From Bursaphelenchus xylophilus (taxonomy: Eukaryota; Nematoda; Chromadorea; Rhabditida; Aphelenchoididae), in contig CAJFCV020000001.1 of NCBI GenBank assembly GCA_904066235.2, positions 13,759,291 to 13,823,290 on the forward strand: a stretch of 64,000 nt of DNA, written 5' to 3'. Of the stretch, positions 1 to 12,800 are shown in pieces. The notes beneath the pieces are model-generated. The model searched no databases and was not told the origin of the DNA. It was given only the letters and a program-made list of their open reading frames with translations. How positions within the stretch are numbered: the first letter of the stretch is position 1; the number at the start of each line of letters is the position of its first letter. The position numbers were made by a program, and so were the translations under genes.

Positions 1-898
1 CCTTGACGTGTCTTCTGGACTTGGCCAATTTATCGGCCTGCTCTTTCAGGTCCTTTAGTTTCTTCTTGATCGGCGCTAACACATTGTTCTTGACATTTTT
101 GGCGTCCTTCTTCGATAACTTATCAACGTTCAAATTTCCCAGCTCTTCATTGATTCTGTTTAGTTCCTCTTGAAGCTGAAGCTCGTCCTCCAGCTCAACC
201 ATAATGTTTCCAATCGCCTCTTCGAACTGGTCCTTCAGGCTCTCCAAATCCTCTTTCCGAAGCTGCACCGTGTTCTTCGGAGCTTCCAGATCTGACAGCT
301 TTTCCGCCATCAAATCCAGCTCGTCCAGAACGCCGGAGACCTCAGGAAGAGTTGATTGGATGTGAACTAACCCTTTGACCCCTTCCTCAGCCACTTTTGC
401 GCTTTGCGCTCCACTCGAGATGTTGCTTTGGAGCGTATCGTTGCACTTCTTCAGCAGCGATTGCAGGAAATCGTGCTGCTTGGAGAAGTCGGTCAAAAGA
501 GCCGCGGTTTGCGCGTCCTTCAACTGAGTTAGGACCGTAGATTCTGGAGCCAGCTCCGAGCCACGACGGATCAGTTTTCTGTCGGCTTTAATGGCGTCCG
601 ATTCCTTGATTAGCTCCTCGGCCTGCTTGATGAGTTCTGGAGCCAAGACGTTGAGATGCGCGGGGTTTTCTTTGGCACTGTTGAATTTGTCAAGTAGATC
701 CTGACCGGCTCGACGTTCCTGGAGTTCTCCTTCAAGCTCCACCATCAGAGTGCCGATGATTCGTTCGTAATCGTCGATCAGTTGATTGGCCTGCTTTTCG
801 AGTTGGCTTAGGGATTCTTGGACCTGCGGGACTTCATGGAATTCCGATTTGAACGACGTGAGGGCATCGGAGAGTTCGGTGAGAGACAGCTGAGAATC
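1..898 (-). CDS. anc-1: Exon 28 (partial, runs off the window)
   Basis: Opens DSQLSLTELSDALTSFKSEF after acceptor ctttcag. At the window edge the frame still reads LKDLKEQADKLAKSRRHVK, in the same codon register (bases 898 and 58 are both codon starts). Continues beyond base 1. Confidence 0.93.
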
Positions 899-3800
899 CT
901 GAAAGAATTTTGGATTAGAAAAGCACAAATCTTGCTGTTATAAAAGGATTGTCTATCCACAACCTACCATGAGGTTTTTGATATCCTCTTCGGCTTGTTT
1001 GGCGGACCTCAACTCTCCACTGTCCAGCACCTTCAATGGCTCTCTAAATTTGGCAATCAAGGCCTCAATCTTCTCCTGTTTCTCTTTCGCCGCGTCCTCT
1101 TGTTTTCTCAACAACACTTTGCTTGCGAAATCGTCCAGTTTGAACAAGATTGTATCATAGGGCTCTGAGGCTACCCCATCGCCTCTGCGGACCAGTCTCC
1201 GGCGCGGCGCAACCGTGATGCTCTGAGTTCGAAGTTGGTTGACCTCTTTTCGAATGGCTGGGATATTTTCATCAACCAATCGTTGCAGTGCAGCGTTATC
1301 CAATGTTTCGATGGGTGGCAACTCGGCTTTTTGTTTGACCTCATCCGTCAACTGAGCGATTCCAAGTTCATCTTGCCAGGCGATCATCAAGTCGCCAATG
1401 AAGATATCGTAGTCTCGGTCAATGTTGTTCAGCTCCTCTTCGGCTTGAGAAATTTCAGCCGGCAGGGTTGAGGTGGAGGGAAGGTCTACAGCGCTTTCTT
1501 TGAGCAACTTGAAGGCTTCGAAAAGTGGTGGGATGCAAAGTTGGACTTCCTGAAATTTTAGGGCCGTAAGAATGTAATAATTATAGTTTTTTTAACGCAC
1601 AAAAGATCTGAAACTCACTCTCAACCCATTGATTTCGTCTTCCACCTTCTCCGACGGTCTAATCTCCGCATTCTGCGATTGTCTCAGAGTCTTCTTCAGC
1701 GGCTCAAAGTTGGCTCTAAGCTTCTCTAGCTGTCCAAGCAGGTTCTTCTCCTCTTCAGCTCTCTTCGAAGCTGTTGCCAACTCGTTCTTGGACTCTTCAA
1801 CTTCTCCAATTTTCTTTGCCAGATCGTTTGTCAACGGAAGGTCGAAACCAAGTTCTGCCAGCTTGCCCAACAGCTCGTTTGACTCCTTGGTTTTGTCGGC
1901 CAACTCTTTTTCGAGTTTCTTGAAGTCTTCTGGGTCCTTAATTCCGATCTCAATGAACTCATCCAGTTGTCGTTTGATCTCTTCTATCTCTTGAATCCTA
2001 ATCTTAATATAATTATCAATGCGGTGTTCCAATTCGGCCTTCTTCTTATCAATTGTATCTGAGAAGACTTCAATTTGCTTCAACTCCTCTCCCTGCTCTT
2101 CGACTGGCTTTAGATGGGCATAGAGCTCTTTCATCGTCACTATGGTCGGTTGCAAGGCTGCCAGCTTCTCCTGAGCCTCCTTGATGCTGCTTAGCTCGGC
2201 GTTGGCCTTTGTTAACTCGTCAACTTCCTTGATAGTCGTATGAATTTGTAAAATAAGTTTCGAAGCGTCTTCTCGAGCCTTAGCGGCTTTCTCAGCCTCT
2301 TCGTAATTCTCCAACTGAGTTTGCAAAGCATCGTAGAACTTGTGGACTTTGCCATCAAGGTCTTCGACGTTCATGCCCTCGGGGTTTTGGACCAGATCCG
2401 ACTCTTTAAGCTCGGCCTCCTTCTTTAATCTATCGATATCCTGAAGTTTTGCTCCAACTTCTTCCATCACCTTTTGATACTCCTTCTTTCGAGCGTCTGG
2501 CGTCAAGTTCTCATCATTTCTGATTGCCTTGGCTTTCTCATTCAAAGTATTGATGTCTTCAATCACCTTGTTATGCTCCGCAACCAACGCGGTCTTTTCG
2601 GCGACCTGTTTGGCCAGCTCATCCTTGACCTCTTTAATTTTCTTCTCTTCCTCTTCAATTTTCTTCCTATCATCTTCCAGCTTGCCTAAGGCGTCCTGAA
2701 GGACCTCTGGTTTCATGTCTTCTCCTGCCTTCCTTAGCCATTCCTCAGCCTCATGAAGATTCTCCTTGGCCTTCTCCGTCTTGACCAAGGCGTTCTCGAG
2801 GTTGGCCACATCTTCCAGCGCAACCTCAAAGTCCTTTGGCTGCTCTCCCGCATATCTCGGGGCAATCACAACAGTCGTTGTGGTGATCTCCTCAATCTTC
2901 TTCTCGATTCTCTCCTTTCTCTTCATCCACAAGGTGTAAAGTTTGGCCTGATGTTCGGATTCGGCGATTGTCTGCAGAACCTGTCGCCGCTTCGCTTCAA
3001 TCGCATTCAGCATTCCGTGGAGGACGGTTAGGTCGGGTAGAACGTAACCACGGTGGTTCTGCAGTACCACCAACTCTTCCTTGACCGGAACCTCAAGTGC
3101 GTCCAGTTGGTCCAGCGTTGTGACGCGGTCCAACTCGACTAGCAGTTTTTCAGTGTCCGTAGTGTGTTTTTGTTGACGAGACTTTTCCTCCTCGATTTCG
3201 GTGGAAAGTTTCTCCTTTAGGCTGTTGTATTTTTGTAGGCTTTTCTCGATTTGAGCGACTAGCGGTGCGTTGGCATCCAAGCGTTCTAACTCCCCGCGGC
3301 CGGCGAGCAGCTGACGGGCGGTCTCTTCGTGAGCCTGGAAGTTGTAATCATTAGGTTGTAAACTCAAAAACAGTTATCGTATCTTAAACGAAAAATTAAA
3401 CCAACCTCCAACGTCAGGCGCTCGTCAATGGCGGGTTGTAATGACAGCGGAAATAACGACAGTGAACCGTCGACGGTGTGGTTCAGCAGGTCCAAGAGGC
3501 GCCAGATCTGCGCCGTTTGGTCTTCGAGGGCCTTCGTCTGCTTCGTCTGCGCTGCTAATGTCTCCGTGGCTTGTCTGGAACAATTTTCTAGTATTAGTGG
3601 CTGTATTTTTGGCTTAGAACCTTGTAGTAGGAATTTTGTAAAGATAGAAGGGATTGGAATTTCAAAGGTTTTCTTGGTCAATTTAATCGGTTAAGACGAT
3701 AAGTTAACGTGACAAAAAATGGAGCATTCTGTTTTGTAGACCTTACAAAACGACTTGACCACAATTTTTGGCCAGTCATATTGGTCATATAACTGGTCAA

Positions 3801-6800
3801 GATGCCCAAAACGACCGGTAAAGTTTACCAATCCAACCGAAAAATATCATCTCCAATCCCTAATCATTAGTAAAGAAGATATTAGACCTCTAAGAACCTG
3901 TATTATTCAACTGAAAAACGGCATACCTTAGTTGATCTGTCTTGTTGATGAGTTGGTTAGCTTGTTGCGGGGTTAGTGGTTGGCTTTCGGCCCATCGCAG
4001 CGCCGTCGACAACAGGTCCGCCGCCCGATCCAGCTCGGCCTGCTGGGCGGCGGCGGACGGAGCGGACTGCAGGGCCCGGTCGACCTCACGCAACTCCTCC
4101 TCCACCTTCACCAGGAGCACACCAAACTCGCTTACCGTCGCCGCCTTGGCTGCGTCTGCGGCGCGAGCTGCGTCCTCGGCGTCCTGAAAATTTTGAGGTA
4201 ATTAATTCAGGGATAAAGTTGGATTGTACAGGGTGATTCAAAAAAAATGGACAACTTTTGAAGTTGGTGTATCCCACCACGAATACCGTAGTCGGTGGAA
4301 AGAAAAATAGTCTTACAATCGTCAACGATCCTGCTTCATGACACCTATTTCAATTTTTAAAATATTTTTGCTGAACGGCTTGTACGAGCCAAAATACTAG
4401 GTCAGCCCATATTCTGACCAAATTTTCCAAACATTTTGTAGGTCCAAAAATCTTTAACGGCCTGATTTCTTACAGCCAGCTAAAAACTGCATGTTGACTG
4501 TTTATTAAGATACTAAGGGGAATCTAGAGAAGCGAAAACGCTGAGATTATTCTATTAATAACGCCCCAGCAGTTTGCAACGTGATCCACAAGAGACCCAT
4601 CCAGATAGTTCTGGATTTTTGGGATGAACGGGTTTCAAAACTTTGCAGGGCGGCCTGGCTTGTGCTCTCAACGGCAAAAAGTGATTCCTGTAAGACAGTT
4701 AACATTGCTTTACATGAGCCAGCAGTTGATTTGATTGTAGCTAGCATTAGCCATGTACTGGGCTTATAAAAGTTTAGCCGGCTGTACCCAGAGACGCCGA
4801 TATTTTTTGACCAGAAAAAATTTACTTTTTTGTTGGCTTTCTTGAACAAGCCGCACAATTATGACAAGCTGCATTTATACGATAGTGATATAAGTCCGTT
4901 CTTCAACTTTAAATTGGTCTCCGTTAATTTGAACAAACCTAGCCTTCAGAATCCAAGTATCATTGCGATGACCCATCAAAAAGTCAAAAAAGTCGAAATT
5001 TTGCTTGCAGTTTTGCCAACTGAAGGTTACTATTGTTTAAAATGCGTTTAATATGCTCACAATAGAGCAGTAAATGTGGTATAAATGGAATTGGTTCTAA
5101 AACTTTGACCACGTTCGGCAGATCATTGTTTTTCAAAGAGCGCCCAAATGAGGGTTGATTTTTCCTGGCTGGTTGCCTAACTTTCGGCCCCTGGTTTTTC
5201 ATTGTCCGAAAGAACTGGATTACATCCTTATAATATCCTAGAGAATAGACGTCTGTGTTTTGCTCAGGCCGCTCAGAACGTCTCGGTTGCACCCTTAAGA
5301 CATTTAGGAACGGAAACTTTCCAAATTTCGCCGCGGGAATGGGTGCGCTGACCCGGCAATTTTTAAGCAACCATATGTCGGCAACTTTTGCAGCTAGTGA
5401 ACTATTTTTGCAATGAATATGTACACATAACGTAGTAGTTTCATGCCATGTGTACCTTTTTCCGAGAAACATTCAAAGCCAAGAAAAATCGAGGAAAGAA
5501 AAGTGTCCATTTTTTTGAATCACCCTGTAAAGGGGTGTATTGAGAGGGTTTTAGTGGAGATATGGACTTACCAAAATGCCTTGGATCCTGTCCAGAATTT
5601 GCTCGCGGTACATCAGAGTGATGGGCGATTTGATTGGCTCCGCGTCGATCTTGTCCAAGGCTTGCTCTAGGCCGGAACGGACCTCCTGAAACAATGAGTT
5701 TTGCGACACAATTCATTTTCTCAGCGGCGATGCGATTTTGGAGAGCGACAGAATGCTCATTATTTTCCCGACAGATCGGTATCGGTCAATTTTTTCAATA
5801 GACTACAACCTACCCTGGCCTTATGCAGGATCTCCTCATAGTTCTCCTTCTTCGCGTCTTTGTCATGTATAATCTCTTGCAGCGTCTGTTGCAAGTCTCC
5901 GGCAGCCATCAACACATTCTCCAGCCTTTCATCTCTCTCTTCCGGCACTGGTGTTGGCAGCTCCGAGATAGTGGTCTGACTCGCCTCCACATCACTTGTC
6001 TGGCTTTGCAACGCGCTTAATTTGCGATGCAACTCGCCAAAATCACTGTCGCTTCCGGCCGTCTGATAAGCGCCAGCTTCGTAGGAAGTGGACGGCAGCT
6101 CCGGCTTCAGCTGATTCTGCCGCTGCAGCTCGTCCTCCACGACCTTAATAATCGTCGTGACGGAGTTGGTGATCTTGAGCAAGATTTTACGTCGCTTCGA
6201 CGGCGTCGCCGTTGGTGACCCCTCAACCAAGCAGGCGACGTAGCGACGCGGTAGTTTGCATTGTTTCTTCAGTAGCTCCACTTCCAGCTCCAGCTTGCTC
6301 AACATGTCCAGCGCGTCGGCCGTGTTGCCGGAGGCGGCGGCCGTGCGCACGCGCTCGTCGAGCTGCTCCAAATTCTGATTGATGTTTTGATGATTTATGC
6401 GGAGTTGGATCTCGTCCTCAATTTCGTTGACAAGATCTTTGTAGAAGTGCTGAAAAACGGTTGTTTAGTGTGGAAAAACATTTTCTAATTTACAGGGGAA
6501 TTCACCTACAGTGACGGACCTGATCCAGTGGCAAAAAATGAACCATTTTGCATCCGGGAAGTATAAAAAATGTAGCAAAATGCCTCCCTCTTCAAGTGAA
6601 AAAACTTCGATTTGAAAGGTGCGTCCTCTCCCCCACAAAAACGCTTTTGAAATCGGATTTTTTTCAGTTGGAGAGGGAGGTATTTTGCTACATTTTTTGA
6701 TACTTCCTGGGTGCTAAATGGTACGTTTTTTGCCGCTGGATCAGGTCCCCCATTGTAAGTGCAATGCTCAGATTCTTTACGATTTTTTTCAATATTTCTG

Positions 6801-9800
6801 TGATAGGCCGTATATCAATTCCCGAAAGTTTTAGCTTGCGCTTTACAGGGAGAGCCCAGATATTGAACGATCTTTTTTGTCAAGATAGAACGGAAAATGA
6901 GGAAAGCTCCGTCGGGAAAATAATGTGGATTCGCTATGCTTTGGAATCGCCAATTATCGCTCTGCGACCGCGACTGCAGATTTAGTACGCGACAACGAAG
7001 AGGACAGAAATTTTTTTGCGACAAATCCACATTATTTTCCCGACAGACTGACAGCATTTGTGTAAAATTCAGCAAAAACTGGAAAGTAAAACTTGGGGTA
7101 TCTTGAATATTCAAATATTTTTTTTGCAATTACTCATCAACTATACCTTTGCCGAATGCTTCTCCCTTCTGATTTCGGATGCAATTTTCCCCAATTGCTT
7201 GCGTTTCTTGTCCGGCGATGACTTCAGCTTCTCATTCAGGAGTAAAATATTTTTCCTTTGCCTGGACAACTTCTTGATCACGTATTTCAGCTTGGACGCG
7301 TCATTTCGGCACTGATCCAGGGTCTCCAACGGAGGCTGGACATGTTTCTCGATGATCTCATGCAATTCCCTTAGGGTACTAGCGACTTCTCTTCGAATAT
7401 CGTCCACTGGGACCTCAAAGTTCCCGGCGGACGTTACAGCGCGCCGTGTCAGCTCCTGAATGTAATCCGGCTCATCCGGAGGCTGGTAGCGCGCGAATCT
7501 CTCGGACTCCACTCTGACCGCCTCACTTTGGACCGACTGCAAGTCGCTGTCCAGCTCTTCGCTGGCCGAGATGTTGGTTGGCGAGGAGATACTGGAAAAC
7601 GCACTTTGCGACGTTCCCGGGCGTCCCGCCTCAATGTAGACGGGGATTTGCCGGGGTTGACTCAAATGCAGCTCATCCAGACGGCCCATGAGGTCGTGGT
7701 AGCGCTCGGTGTAATGGAGCGCTTGCTCCTTTTGGCGGAGGTCGTCAAAAGGGAAGGTTTCCAGCTTGAATGCCAACACCTCGCGATCATTGCAAATCTC
7801 TTGAATTTCGTGCAGCTTGGCCTCGCGTTCATGGGCAATCAGGTCTTCGGAGTTCAGGGTCTCATCGAGTTCTCGTTCAATCTGAAAATTTTGCGGTGAA
7901 AATGAAAAAATCTGACAAGGGAACTACTTCTATGGGGTATGGAGTTACAGGTCGCGTCATATATCAAAAAAAATTGTAACTCTCGTTTTTTTATTTTCTT
8001 AATTTTTTTGCTCACCACATCCAGCCAAGCGCCAAAGGCGTCCAACTTATCGAGGTATCTCTTCTCTCTTCGGGCATGTTTCTCCATCAAATGGCGTTCC
8101 AATTTGTTCCTGAGTATGGACAAGTTCTTCGACAAGGCCATCTGCTCGGGTTGCCATTTATTCCGCAAATGCTCGAGGCCCGGTCCTTTCAGCGCCTCCA
8201 GAATCTCCATAAGTCTTGAATGAAGCGAGCGGCCATCGGTTTCGGCGAAATGCCGGAGGGAGATCAGGTCGCCGCGCTCGATTTGCGCGTCCACTTGAAG
8301 GTTGAAGGTCTGTAGGTCGTTTTGCAGCGAGTTGATGGCCTGTGCGACGAGCTCGTCGATCAGCCGATCCGACTCCTGCTTCTTGTCTTCGTGGAGCCGG
8401 CCCAGCTCCTGAAGCCGCGACGCCAACGAGGGCGATTCATGGGAACGGTGTTCCAGCTCTTCCAACGCTCTCTGCTCCGCGCTCAGACGGCTCTGCAATT
8501 TGTGGCAATAAAATTTTTTAGGTTCTAGAGAGTGACTTGATAAAATGTGGATTGAATCATCAATATGTTTGACGTTTTTTGCAATAGACGTAAGGTCAGA
8601 GGTATTGGCAAAAATTCGGAAAAAATTCGAAAATGGTAAGAGGGGACCAAGGCTGATTTTCTTTAAAATATTGTAGAAATGGCCCAGTTTTTTCAGAGAT
8701 AAAGTTGCGTATTACCGTGAAGTGAAACTTCCGTGCAAGAACCCTCTCTATAACGTTCTATTTCAGAGATCTTACGAGTAAAATTTGGATCAAACGAGCC
8801 TCAAAACGAAACCCTTCTATACATAATATAACGAAATTTTTTTGTCTCTTGCAATTCGCTTTACAGAGGCTCACTGTACATACATTGTCAATGAATTAAC
8901 TGACATGGCCTTCACGGAAGATTTGGCAAGAAAATCGTAGGGCGCAGCTCGCAAAAAGGCCAAACCGTTGAGAGGGCGCAGCTTGGAAACCAAGTCGAAA
9001 CGTATAGCTTCGCCGAGCTGTGCAAGCTGGTTTCCCCAGCTGCGCCCTGGCATATTCAGCTACCTTTTTGTCGGGAAAATAATGAAAGCAATGTTGCTGT
9101 GCCAATTGAGTTGCTGAAGTGGAAAAAAACTTCATTTTGCCGCAACACAATTCATTTTCTTGGCGGAGATGCGATTTTTGATGCGACAGAGTGCTCATTA
9201 TTTTCCCGACAGACTGATAACTTTCAGCCAACTTTCAGATAGCGTATTGGTTCCTGGGCTAAAATTCCTTAGCTCTTGGTCCATTTTTTCAAGTTAACGC
9301 GGCAAGAGACCGTTTACTTCACATAAGGGATAGAAAACTTGCAAACGACTGACTTCACAGATAGATAAGAAAAACAGAAGCCAGAAAAAGTGGCGTGCAG
9401 AGCTAGCGGAACGTGCAAAACAAGACAAATTGCGAAACATATGGTCTACGACCTGATTTAAACATATAGGTCGAAAAAATGCGCTGTAATTGTCATCAAA
9501 ATTACAAATGTGCCGTAATTGTCATCAAAATGACAAATGTTCTGTAATTGTCATCAAAATGACGGTAGAACCGTGTTCCCTTCGCCCTTCATACCCTTAA
9601 CATTGGAACGAGGAGTTGGCAATGTTCAGGACCGAACCGGTTCTGCGCGAGAACTGAAGGGAAGATGGCACGAAGCTGTTGATCGAGACTTTGATAAGTC
9701 TAAAAGTACACAGTCGGCTTGAGCCTCGTACGCTGTGTTAGAGGGTGCAAACGGAGGCGAAGCGAAACGAAAAACTTGAGGACGGACAGGGACGTCAGAC

Positions 9801-12800
9801 AGGGAGAACGAAAAATTTTGGGCTATAGGTCATTTCAGTCTGTCGGGAAAATAATGAGCGCAATTTTACTGCGCTGACTGTGTCGCTGAAGTGAAAAGAA
9901 ATTCGATTTTGTTGCGATACAACTCAATTATTGGGTGCTCATTATTTTCCCAACTGACTGAAAAAAATGTGAGCTACAGATTACAGATTAGCAACTGACA
10001 CGTATTTGTTGCGCGTTTACTGAGCCTTACAAGTGAAGCACTCCAAATTCGACCCTCACATTTTGATGAAGTTTGGCGCAGGCCAAAAAGCGTATACTGG
10101 TTGACAAAAATTCCTTTCCACCTCGTATCTCGGGAACCGCTGGGCCTACAACTTCCAAATTCGGCACAGAAGCATCCTGGGACAATCTAACACCATACCC
10201 AAAAAATCATATCATTTGATGCACTTTCAGTGAACGTTTTATCCAAAAGGCAAAAAACGGGATGACAAAATGATATGATTTTTTGGGTACGGTGTTAGAC
10301 CGTTCGACAGTGTTTCTGTACCCAATTTCAAGGTTCCAGGTCCAGCAGTTCCCGAGATCCAGCTGGAAAGAAAATTTTGGCGACCAGTATAGGAGAAAAA
10401 CGTTTTTTCGGCCATAGCTTTGCAAATGTCGAGCGGAAAAAATTGATTTTTTGCGAAAACATTACACGATATGGTAGAAATAGGCACGAAACTCTTCCGG
10501 CCGAAAGTCCTTGGAAAATTTCATCAAAATCTGAACGCCGCACTTGGAGCACTCTCCCTGTTAGCTCAACTTTGTTACATTCGAAGCGATTTAGCTGCTA
10601 TTTAACGACTTTTTAATCGATTTTATAAATAATTACAGCTTTTGAAACACAGTTAAAAAGGTTTCAAGTTAAACGCTGAAGCTTTGGGTTAACCGTTACA
10701 AAAACTGTCAAAGCCTTACCTCTGGGTTCGCTGAGCGTTCGCTGCGCCGAGCACGGAACAGTTGGCCGGCCTCGGTTTTGTCGAGTTCAATATTGGTCAA
10801 TCGAAGGCGGGCGGTTTGCTCCTGCGCGGGCATCTCTTTGGCTAGCTGCTCAACTCTCTCTCGTGTTTCGTTCGACTAAATTTTTTTTTATTTTTTGGGG
10901 CTTATTGGAAGGAAATAAAGGTATTCGGACAAAAAAAAATTTTTTTTTGAATAAAGAAATTTTTTGACTTTTTTGTTTTGAAAAAAATAAAAAATCTTAA
11001 TTTTTAATTTTTTTTTCGAAAAAATTAAAAAAAAATTAATTATTTTGATATTAAAAAAATAAATTAGAGATTTTAAATTTTTTTCGAAGAATAATTAATT
11101 TTTTTTTTATTTTGATTTTTTTATTAATTTTTTTCGATTTCATTGAAACTACAGATCTCAAATTGGCTGATTTTTTAAAACAAATTTTTCTTAAGCTGAA
11201 TTTTTTGTTTTTTTTGTTTTTATCACAAAAAAATTTAAAATCTCTAATTTATTCACAAGATAATAAAAAAAATTTAATTATTTTTCGAAAAAAATTAAAA
11301 ATCTATAATTTATTTTTTTAATCACAAAATAATTAAAAAAATTTTTTTATTTATTTTGCAAAAAATTAACGATCTAAAATTATTCGAAATTTTTTATGCA
11401 TATTTTTTTATTTTTTGACGAAAAAATATAAAAAAAAAGTAAAAAAAATCCCTGTTCTTGAATGGCTCCAAAATTTAAATTAAAAATTAAAAAAATCAAA
11501 GCTTACCAAAGGTTGGATATTTTCAGTGGATCCTGAGGGTCCAGCTGGAGGGTCGTTTAGAAGGTGAACAAGTTCGGAACAGTTTTCCAAGTAATCTTTT
11601 CGGGCCTGTAAAATCTTTCGGCTTTCCTCCATTTTGGCACAGATCAACCGGAACCTTTATTTTATTTATTATTTTTTATTTTTTACTCACTTTTCTCTAA
11701 CCCGATCCTGCTCCATGATGAAAAAGTTGTCCCGGGGCGTAGCGTTAGGATCATTTTGCTCGAACAGCGCTCTCAATTCGTCCTCAATAGACGCTCGATC
11801 CGACGACAATCGAGAATCTACGGTTTCGAACTGAGATCGCAGAGCATTCGAGACGGCTTCGATCTGAAAATTGCGGATTGAATAATTAAAAAAATCTTTT
11901 TTAATATGATACAAAAAAAAAATATTTTTTATTATAGAAAAAAATTAAAAAAAATTAAAATTAAAAAATTAAAAAAATTTAATTTTTTTAATTGGAAACA
12001 AAAAATAAAAAAGATAATTTTAGAAACAAAAAAATATAAAAAAATAAAGAATATATAATTTAAAAAAATATTTTTTATTATATAAAAAAATAAAAAAATA
12101 AAATTTAATTTTTAATATTAAATTTTTTTTAAATTGTAAACAAAAAATAAAAAAGAGAATTTTTAAAAATCCAAAAATAAATAAAAAAATGAATACGATA
12201 TAAATAAAAAATATTATAATAAAAAAAGCAAAAATATAAAAAAATATCATAATAAAAAAATAAAAAATAAATAAAAAATACAAAAAAATATAAAAAATGA
12301 GAAAAAAATTAAACTCACTTGGCCCGCCTCGAAATCCTGAATGGGATCCTTGGACTTGGGCAGCGCTTCCACATCGCTGTGGAAGCGGTGCAATTTGTTG
12401 AAAAAGTCCATCTTATCGGCGATCTGTTGACGGACGGCCAGCGCTTTTCTCTCAAGCTTCTTGTCCGCCACCTCAGCGTGCTTATCGTCGAGTCCAACAA
12501 CCTCTTCGCAAAGCTCCTGAAATTAGAGATTTTTTAATTTTTTTTTTTTTTAAATATGGGGGAATACGATTTTAAAATAAGATTTTTTGAATTGAATATA
12601 ATCATAAGAAATTTTACGTTAAAAAAACAAATTCAAGGCTTGAAATGCATTTTTAATAAAAAAATATTTAAATCATTTTTTTAAAAACATTTTTAAATAA
12701 AAATTTTTAATAAAAAAATATTTAAATCATTTTTTTAAAAACGTTTTTAAATAGAAATTTTTAATAAAAAAATATTTATTTAATTTCTTTTTAATTAATT

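Noticed and set aside
11507..11605. Shorter exon 18 using the ttttacag acceptor
   Set aside because: Joined to exon 17 it gives an in-frame stop; joined in its own frame it breaks phase.
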